Assembly: GCA_036872755.1 (NCBI GenBank)
Contig: JAVHNS010000022.1
Location: forward strand, 124,001-188,000
Direction of reading: 5' to 3'
From: Orbilia blumenaviensis
Lineage: Eukaryota; Ascomycota; Orbiliomycetes; Orbiliales; Orbiliaceae
DNA: 64,000 nucleotides
Part shown: positions 56,901 through 64,000 of the stretch, piece by piece
How positions within the stretch are numbered: the stretch's first letter is position 1
How the letters are laid out: each line of letters begins with the position of its first letter
Notes under the pieces: generated by a model
What the model was told of the DNA's origin: nothing
What the model saw: only the letters and a program-made list of their open reading frames with translations
The model's database searches: none
Position numbers and translations under genes: made by a program

Positions 56901-59126
56901 TTAGTATTAGGCTGTTTAACCAGGCGGGATCTCCCTACAAAGTGTTCTTGATTTCGACTAAGGCCGGTGGTCTCGGTATCAATTTGACGAGTGCAACAGA
57001 AGTGGTTATGATCGATGCTAACTGGAATCCACAAGCTGAGTACGTATAACACAACTTGCCTCTATTCTTTTTCTTTTTTCTTCTCTTCTTTTCTTTTCTT
57101 TATAAAAAAAAAAAGGCCATGCTAACAAAGATTATAGCTTGCAAGCAATGGCACGATCACACCGTATTGGCCAAACCAAGAAGGTCACCGTCTACAAACT
57201 TGTTACTCAGGGTACTGTTGAGGAACAAATGATCGGTCGTATCCAGAAGAAGTTGTACCTGTCCGCCAAGGTTACGGAGTCCATGCGTGACATCCACAGT
57301 AGCAGAAAGTTTCCTGGTGCCTCCAACTCTCTAGGAGACGAAGAAGATGATGCGCCTAAGTTTACTATGAATCAGCTTATGACACTCGTCCGACGCGGAG
57401 CTCAAGCGATCGCACGACCCGAGATAGATCCCAAGGAGATGATGGAATGGGACTGGGAGACCATGTTGGAAAAGTGTAAGAATTACACAGTGGTTGACCA
57501 CGACGGGGATGGCGATAACGAAGATGAAGTGAAGAAGAGGGAGAGAGAAGAGGAGTGGCTGAACAGCGCTGAGAAGGTGGAGACGAGGCTCTTTGAGGGC
57601 AAGAAGATGGGCAAGGACGAGATGGAGAAGCAGGCCAAGGCCACTGCGGCAGCCGAGCTGGACAGGAGCGACAGGAGGGCCGGGAAGAATCGTACCGTCA
57701 TGGTCGACGGTTACGAGGTTCTCAAGGAGACTGTCGGGAACGACCAGTGGTATGTAGTTTATCCGTCGATATCAGTGTTTAGTATGGCAGACTGGCTAAC
57801 AGATTTTGGTTTAATACAGGGAGGCCGTGGCTACCATGGCCGGGAAGGATCCTCGCCTTAAGGATCCTCCCAAGCGAAAGAAGGCAAAGATCACCAATCA
57901 GGACTACTGTCAGGTTTGCACTGACGGTGGTGATATCGTTTGCTGTTCGAGCTGCCCACGGTCCTACCACTACGAGTGCCTCGACGAGGAGCACAAGTAC
58001 AAGAGCAATGGGAAGATGCAGTACCATTGCTCTCAACACGAGTGCTACGACTGCGAGCAGTAAGTCCCCCCCCCCAGGTTATCTCATAAATCAGACGATC
58101 CTGTGCTAACATATTTCTTGCAATAGGAAAACCTCCGACGCCGGTAACATGCTTTACCGGTGTCGTTTCTGCGAGCGCTCGTACTGCGAGGACTGCCTCG
58201 ACTTCGACAGCGCCAAGCTGATCGGAGACGAGATCCTGGAGTTCCAGCTCCTGGAATACTACGCGATCCCGCAGGCCTTCTACGTCGAGTGTCACAACTG
58301 TGTCGAGGGTCGAAAGGACCCGGAGTACAACGCTGCCTGTCTTAACATTATCAGGGAAGCGGAGGAGGAGCGTGACCGAAGGGTCAAGGTGAGGGAGGAG
58401 GAGCTCGCGGAGGCGAAGAAGAAGGCGGAGAAGATGGAGGTGGAGAGCATGACGGACGGCACCACGGTGGCCGGGGGCAGCAGCGGGATCATCACGCCCG
58501 CAGGGGAAGTCGACGGAGACAACAACGTCGTCATAGTGGATGCCGATGATGTCGAGTCGACTGAAACCGCGGGTGGGAGGAAGAGGAAAACGAGGGGCAA
58601 AGCTGCGGTCAAGAAGGAGAACGTCAAGGCCGGGAAGGGCAAGGGCGTCAGAAAAGGGAAGAAAGCTGAGCCGATCGAGCTGGAGGGTGCGGAGGGCGAA
58701 GAGAAAGACGAGGGAGATGAAACCGCTGGTTCCGCTGTCATCACGAAGAAAGGCAAGGGTAAAGCTAAGGAGAAGAGCGTAGAGGAGACCAAGACCAAGA
58801 CGCCTCGCACGGCCACGCCCAAGCTTTCGACTTCGAAGAAAGGCAATGAAGTCAACGGATCAAGTAAGAAGGTCAAGCAGACCGGTTTGGACGCCTTCTT
58901 CTCGAAGAAACCTGCAATCCCGACTGCTGGTGTTAGAAGCAGTCCAAGGAAGAGAAAGGACCCCGGTAACAGCTTTGGAGGAGATGAGATTAGTGGACCA
59001 TCGACTCCTGCTAACGGAGGTGGGAGTGCTAGCGGAAGAAGCACCCCTAGCAGAGGTGCTAAGAGATCCGGCGATGCTCCCGCAGAAGAAGCCAGCGGCA
59101 GGAAGAAGATGAAGGTTTTAAGTTAG
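53972..59126 (+). CDS. SNF2-family chromatin-remodelling ATPase with PHD-type zinc region, seven exons
   Basis: DNA-dependent ATPase that probably remodels nucleosomes. Exons are 53972-54166, 54412-55388, 55456-55928, 55992-57039, 57138-57749, 57820-58059 and 58127-59126, giving 1514 residues; all phases agree. After a disordered, acidic/basic N-terminus (about 1-380), the helicase core begins at KPYQIEGLSWLLWL. Walker A is GDEMGLGKT (about 420-428). The DEGH box (D550-H553) spans intron 3. LTGTPIQNNLFELW, STKAGGLGINLTSA and ARSHRIGQTKKV (motif VI, split by intron 4) follow. The C-terminus has a PHD finger (YCQVCTDGGDIVCC, about 1128-1180) and a second Cys-rich PHD-like segment (YRCRFCERSYCEDC). 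A long Lys/Glu-rich tail follows. It contains QTGLDAFFSKK (Q1433-F1440), matching the PCNA-binding PIP box QxxLxxFF. The architecture differs from LSH/HELLS and ISWI; the subfamily is uncertain. Confidence 0.93.
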
Positions 59127-60869
59127 ACGCCCGGGGTTTTTTTTTTGTGGACCTGTCTGGTGTTGACACTTTATGCATTGTTTCCTCTGCCACATATTAC
59201 TACTATTATTACTATCCTTCCTCCGTTTACGCAAAACCATCGCCGCTTTTACTTTTTTTTTTTTCGGAAACAAAAAAAAAACCAACATACGACTTTTAAT
59301 TATCACATTGCTGGATCGTTTTTATACGAAGGTGTTAACGGGCTCTCTTTCTTCCGTTTTTCTTTACACACGGTGTTCTTTATTCTTTTTTTTTCTTCTC
59401 CTAAACAAAAGACTGTGTGTTCCGTGTACTTTTTTACTAGTATTATTATTTAAGTGGATATAGAGATAGACGTCAGGATGGGTAATAAAATGCAATGAAT
59501 GGGATTTTCCTTTTTTGTTTTACTATCTTTGTGTTACAGTCTCGCCTCTTTTAAGATCTAGATCGATCGCGTGCGAGAGTGTATACATAAACATATACGT
59601 AAATACTTACCTAACGAGGATGCACGAAGGTTGTGTGGCGGGTATGTATGTATGTATGTGTAACTTGCGTGCTGGGTTATCGGTAGGTCGGTAGGTCGAT
59701 AGGTCCCGGGGGAAGGGGGTCTATCTTCGAAGACCTAGGCCTCTTGATCAGATGGTTCCCGACCAGTCTGCACATCCAACAATAATTAATAATCATCCAT
59801 GGCCAGACCGCCCTGCATGCATACATGCTGTATTACATTGCAATACGTTGCAATCCCCCCCCCGGTCAGGTTACCGTAGCTATACTGCAGAAAGGGCTGC
59901 AGGGCAATATCCGTTTAACTTATTGGCACTGCGGCTGGTGGTGGGGGATTGCACTGCAGCCTGGGGGGTCGTTAGCTAGCTAGGCTTCCGAGCTCTCGGG
60001 CCCGCTCAGAGGCAGTTAGGCATTGACTGGATAATATTGAATAACTACGGTGCGCACCCGCCCGCCCGCACTACATCTATCTATACTATACTATCCATTG
60101 TGTACCTGGATGGGTACATGTATACATAGGTATTCTCCGCGTGTCAATGGAGAGATACCTTATAGTTACTTCCGACTTAATTGATCATGACAGCCCTCGT
60201 TTCTTTTTTTCTTGCATGGTTACGATCGATCGTGTTGCCGGCCCGCACAGGTCTTGGATTCTCTCTTTTTTTGGGGGGGGATAGTTACGAGCTGAAACAT
60301 CGGGCGGGATCAAGAGTAAAAAAAGCCTTAAAAGCGGGATCGAATTAATCCTTGACCAGAAAAATAGGATTAGCTACCCTAGATTTAATTGATTTTTAAT
60401 TTAAAAAAAAAAAAAAAAAAAAAGCAGGAACGGTTCGGTTCAGCCCAACAACAACGTCAGCCCTTTGTAAGTACAGCTGGTAGGTACCTAGGTAGTCAGT
60501 GCCTGCATGCATGTATGCACACATAACACGGTACGGGTAACCTAGGTGTACCTGATGGCAGGATCTAAGCCTTGTCTTGGTTTTTTGGTCTTGTCTTTCG
60601 GGATGTACCGCTCCCTCGGGCCAGGGGAGGGCGCGGATTTAGGGTTCTATATATATACCTATATATACCTACCTATATATATTAATATGCTTTGTCCATA
60701 CTGGAATATCTGGGTGGTGTATATATATACATATATCGGTGTATGGTCCTCCGTTCGATCGATGCTTGCTTCGTATATATACCACTTTGAAGTCTAGATA
60801 CTTGCAAAAGTACTTACCTAGATACCTTACCTACTATCTGTTCAACCGCGAGCAGACAGGAGGAACACA
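59127..60869. other. Spacer with many simple repeats
   Basis: Contains a T-rich SNF2 3' region, a TATG run (about 59643-59660), several GTAGGTC copies (59683-59705), poly-A at 60403-60423 and TATATACC clusters (60646-60780) upstream of the next gene. No coding gene; a frame at 60546-60797 is mostly low complexity. Confidence 0.6.
60403..60423. repeat. Poly-A tract, 21 bases
   Basis: Uninterrupted A run in the spacer between the SNF2 and F-box genes. Confidence 0.95.
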
Positions 60870-61916
60870 ATGCGTCCCCAAAACCAACCCGATAATACCA
60901 TAAAAACAGACGGCGTCTACAGCCGACACTCACTTACAACAGCGACGACGACGACTACGACGACAGCAATGTCAACAACATCCACAAAACCCCCCAGCAT
61001 TAACAACAACAACAACAACTCCAGCAGCAGCAGCCACCACTGCTACCTCCCCGCCGAAATCCAAATGATAATCCTCGAAAAAGCCGACTGGAAACTCCAC
61101 CCGACCCTAACCCAGGTCTGCCGTCTCTGGCGCCACTTCATCCAAACTTCCGCCCGTGTCAAACTCAACAGATACTTCCCCGTCGAAGCCACAACCCACG
61201 GATTCGACAACAGTCCCGGCGAGGCGGAATTCCCCCGTCCCAGACCCTGGCTTCACAGATCCCTCGCTTATCTCAAACAATTCATCATCGAAAAAAATTC
61301 CAAAAATGTACAGTTCAGGGCGTGTAAAATCGAGGTTATCGGACAGCGACAGCAGGAACCTTTACCTGTTGAAAGCTCGAATTTTAGCCGTCCGAGATCG
61401 ACGCTTTCGCGACCGGTGTGTAGACTCTGGCCGGATATGAAATGGGGATTATTCAAAGACGATCCGATCACAATCTACCCGGGCATAGATAATAATAATC
61501 CAAAAACAACAACATTAAGAATCGCACCGAGGGAGATAGTAGTCTCGTTCCACTGCTGCGATTTCTGCGAAAGTATAAGTGATAAGGGGAATCAAATCAT
61601 AGGATTGGGCGCCGTGGCTAAAGTATCCGGTTACCTGAATTTTGTGACTGAGGAGGTTAATGATGAGATGGAGAGTTGTTTGAAGAGGAGGGGGGTTAAG
61701 CCGTCGTCGTCGTCGTCGTCGCGGGCGGGGGAGAGGCTTAGGGATTGGGATGATGGGACTGTGGTGGAGTTTTGGATGGGGAGGGATCCGCTGTTGGTGT
61801 TCAGTCCCAGTCGGTATGATACGGATACTTTGAGGTTGTGGTTCGATGCGCGGGTGAGGCGGTGTGAGATTGACTATAATCATAATTATCAAGAGAGAGG
61901 GTCTTTAGAAATATAA
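60870..61916 (+). CDS. F-box-like protein with homopolymeric N-terminus
   Basis: Single-exon protein of 348 residues, probably a receptor that binds Skp1 and an unknown target. The F-box-like motif is YLPAEIQMIILEKADW...LTQVCRLWRHF at about residues 58-93, keeping the LPxEI start and the CRxWR centre. The N-terminus holds threonine, asparagine and serine runs encoded by ACG/ACA, AAC and AGC triplet repeats (60950-61040). A serine run (TCG)n occurs again near 61700-61720. The remainder is a mixed domain with a CCDFCES motif and GVKPSSSSSS linker that I cannot assign. A second in-frame ATG at residue 34 (MSTTSTKPP) could be the real start. The gene is preceded by TATATACC-rich DNA. Confidence 0.8.
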   Translation: MRPQNQPDNTIKTDGVYSRHSLTTATTTTTTTAMSTTSTKPPSINNNNNNSSSSSHHCYLPAEIQMIILEKADWKLHPTLTQVCRLWRHFIQTSARVKLNRYFPVEATTHGFDNSPGEAEFPRPRPWLHRSLAYLKQFIIEKNSKNVQFRACKIEVIGQRQQEPLPVESSNFSRPRSTLSRPVCRLWPDMKWGLFKDDPITIYPGIDNNNPKTTTLRIAPREIVVSFHCCDFCESISDKGNQIIGLGAVAKVSGYLNFVTEEVNDEMESCLKRRGVKPSSSSSSRAGERLRDWDDGTVVEFWMGRDPLLVFSPSRYDTDTLRLWFDARVRRCEIDYNHNYQERGSLEI

Positions 61917-62678
61917 CTTGGACCTACCGAACTAGAATATTATTATTATTGGTAATAGCATCGATATCTCGAACGAACGAAACATAGATGCGTGAAGCTG
62001 TAGCTATATTAGGTAGATCTATTAGAATCTTCAGCCTAAATACTTCTACGCCACACCAAAAACCTTAAGATTTTTTCAACACGCAACATAATATCACCGA
62101 CATCGACGCCGATAGATAGATAGTCCCTCGATTATATGATATCTTGAAAATAAAACGTTTAAACTATACAAAAACATGTGTGCCAATGAAAAAAAAAACC
62201 AAGAACCGTTATTAACAGTGGGTCTTAATATAGTCCCAATCGACAATAACTACCTTCAATCTCACCACCACCACAGTACTCTTTTTGTAAAGCTGACTGA
62301 CTAGCGTCAGGCACCAGAAACCAGAAACCGGAAACCATGCATGGTTAACGGATAATCGATAGCAGTGCGATCAAGGACCAGGGTGTGCTACCACAAGTCC
62401 ATCTTCCCAAACCCGCTTCTGGCAAGGGTCTGTCGCTGGGGTTAACGTTTTTAAACAATATCAATAACAGGCGAATTGCATTTAAACGCATAACGTTAAC
62501 TTCGTCAACCACGGGCTGGTTATTTAAGAAACCCCGGTTGGGGGGGCTTTCTTTGTCAAAAAAAAACTAAACCACTTGAATTCCAAGAGTATTAGTTACT
62601 TCGTCAGGAGCTGTATTTCTATTTTGTATTTAATATCGATATATATCGTATAGATATATTTTATATAATAAAAAAAAG
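61917..62678. other. Spacer and promoter of the terminal gene
   Basis: A/T-rich DNA. A TATATA-rich block (62635-62670) lies directly before the next start codon, leaving a very short leader if it serves as a TATA element. Confidence 0.5.
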
Positions 62679-63423
62679 ATGCGCCAATCTCTCTACCTCC
62701 TCATCACCACCCTCCTCCTCCTCTTCACCCTCCCAACCCACGCCGCAAACCCCTTCGTCTACCAATACCGCAACGAAAACGCGCACATAGCCTACAAAGG
62801 CGACGTCTCCATAACCTGGAACACCTTCACCAAAGCCGGCAACCCGTGCACCATCCAACTAGGTCCTCAAAACCACTCATGGTTCTACATCGGCCTCCAC
62901 CCGAACTGGGATCCCAACCCGCTATTCTTTGAACTATCACACGTTAGCTCCGTAAAATGCGACTCCAGGGGGGAGAACTGTGTGGATTTCGATAGTACCA
63001 CCTCCAAGGGGTTTTTTATATACACTAATGATGAGATTTATAATCTGGAGTTTGCGTCGTCTGTTGTGGAGTTGAATTTTGATAGGGGGGAGTCTGGGGA
63101 GTATGAGTTGCAGAGGACTGTGGATTTTGGGAAGGCTAAGGTTGGGAGGGTTGACGGGTTGGATGGTGATGGTGATGAGAAGGGGTATAGAGTACAGCTG
63201 GGGAAGGATAGTTGGTTGAATAATAATACTTATGAGCCAGGCGTTACGTTGGATTATCAGGGAAATCAGGGAAAGGTTAGAGATTTTGAGAATGGCTGCT
63301 TTTTGGATCCGAAGTATTCGATTGATTTTATGACGTTGGAGTGGTATGTATCCTTCAACCTTAATCTTTTTTTTAGTAAAAAAACTATACTATATAGGTA
63401 GTAATTGGGGAATTATTGAAAGC

Positions 63424-63457
<34 letters not shown>

Positions 63458-64000
63458 ACCGGCATCCACGACGACTTCGGCATCGACTTCACATTCACAA
63501 ACCAAGCCGCGAAAGCTTCATTTTATCTAAAAGCGAACCGAACCGAAATGACGCTCACGTTCACCGGAAAACGAAATATTTCGGAAAATACGAATCAGCT
63601 GTGGGATTACCCGGAGATAGATCTGGATACGAGTGATCCTGATATGCCGGGTTTTAACTGGAGAGGTGGTGGTGGTGGTCCTGTGGCTTTTGGAGGGGAT
63701 GCGCCGAGTAGACTGAGGCCTACGGTTGTGGGGACGGAGATGGTGGAGGCTACTAGTAGTGTTAGTAGGAATATGATGGCTTCGAGGATATCGTCGTCGA
63801 CATCTATAGAGGCGGGGTCGACTACAGGAGTTACGTCGTCGCCGTCGCCTAGCAAGATCGATCTTTCTGGCGATGTAACTTCGTCGGATTCGTTGGAGAC
63901 TGCGGGCCCGACGAGCTCACAGTCGGGGCCTGGGCCTGAGACTTCTATCCCCTCTTCTGGGCGTAGGCATGCCTTTGATTTTGGAACTCTGTGGGCATTA
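62679..64000 (+). CDS. Secreted Ser/Thr-rich protein, truncated by window end
   Basis: Partial gene. Exons are 62679-63343 and 63457 to the edge, giving at least 403 codons without a stop. The intron starts GTATGT and its acceptor lies directly after an (AT)14 run. A signal peptide (LYLLITTLLLLFTLPTHA) precedes NPFVYQYRNENAHI. The first 250 residues look beta-rich, with several N-glycosylation sequons (NHS, NNT, NRT, NIS) and Cys at CTIQ, KCDS and NGCF, which fits a secreted extracellular domain. A glycine run (GGGGG), then a long Ser/Thr/Pro-rich stalk (SSPSPSK; SSQSGPGPETS) follows. The last visible residues (HAFDFGTLWAL) may begin a membrane segment or GPI signal. This is the layout of a cell-wall or surface protein (inference); the family is unknown. 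The 3' end must lie beyond the window. Confidence 0.8.
63427..63454. repeat. (AT)14 microsatellite at an intron acceptor
   Basis: Fourteen AT dinucleotides that end in the TATAG acceptor of the last gene's intron, so the 3' splice region is itself the repeat. Confidence 0.95.

Noticed and set aside
58292..59044. 250-codon minus-strand frame opposite the SNF2 tail
   Set aside because: Its Leu/Ser/Pro composition is the complement of the Lys/Glu-rich tail; the spliced SNF2 gene explains the DNA.
1..64000. CRISPR arrays, operons, bacterial promoters
   Set aside because: The window is eukaryotic nuclear DNA; the direct repeats present are coding arrays or microsatellites without unique spacers.

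Overview
The window is nuclear DNA of a filamentous ascomycete (Pezizomycotina). Nearly every gene is interrupted by short introns of about 44 to 85 bases with GTAWGT-type donors, a CTAAC/CTAAT branch site and a YAG acceptor. The gene set is fungal: ULA1, RKI1, TYW1, a UFO1-like F-box protein, an XAP5 protein, DUF6697-like and DUF7600-like proteins, and a fungal C2H2 factor. Long gene-poor spacers and lineage-specific secreted proteins would fit the Orbiliomycetes or a relative, but that placement is inference. I rebuilt the spliced genes by joining exons by hand; in every spliced model the exon lengths sum to a multiple of three.

Layout: 1-6.6 kb holds no convincing gene. At 6.6-9.1 kb is a four-exon C2H2 zinc-finger gene (minus). 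9.1-15.1 kb is again gene-poor. From 15.1 to 23.1 kb come an unidentified multi-spanning membrane protein (plus), a PQ-loop transporter (minus), a six-exon F-box protein with tandem beta-rich modules (minus), and ribose-5-phosphate isomerase (minus). At 24.5-28.0 kb is a 1154-residue secreted protein with 25 QT(E/D/N) units and ten hexapeptide repeats. At 29-37.6 kb is a dense housekeeping block: TYW1, XAP5/FAM50, a DUF6697-like nuclear protein and ULA1. After a 4.4 kb spacer come a PHO84-class phosphate transporter (42.0-43.9 kb), a small uncharacterised two-exon gene (45.0-45.8 kb), and a second secreted protein (46.7-47.9 kb) whose N-terminal domain matches that of the repeat protein at 24.5 kb. 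At 49.0-59.1 kb a UFO1-like F-box/WD40/UIM gene and a seven-exon SNF2-PHD remodeller diverge from a shared pyrimidine-rich promoter. The window ends with an F-box protein (60.9-61.9 kb) and the 5' part of a secreted, Ser/Thr-rich protein cut by the window edge.

Functionally the window mixes core cell biology (pentose phosphate pathway, wybutosine tRNA modification, neddylation, phosphate uptake, chromatin remodelling, SCF ubiquitin ligase receptors) with fast-evolving accessory genes. The links are thematic rather than operonic: ULA1 activates the NEDD8 that modifies cullins, and the window encodes three candidate F-box receptors for cullin-based ligases. The most novel material is the secreted two-member family (24.5 kb and 46.7 kb) with its repeat array, the tandem-module F-box protein, and a possible PCNA-binding motif in the SNF2-PHD protein.
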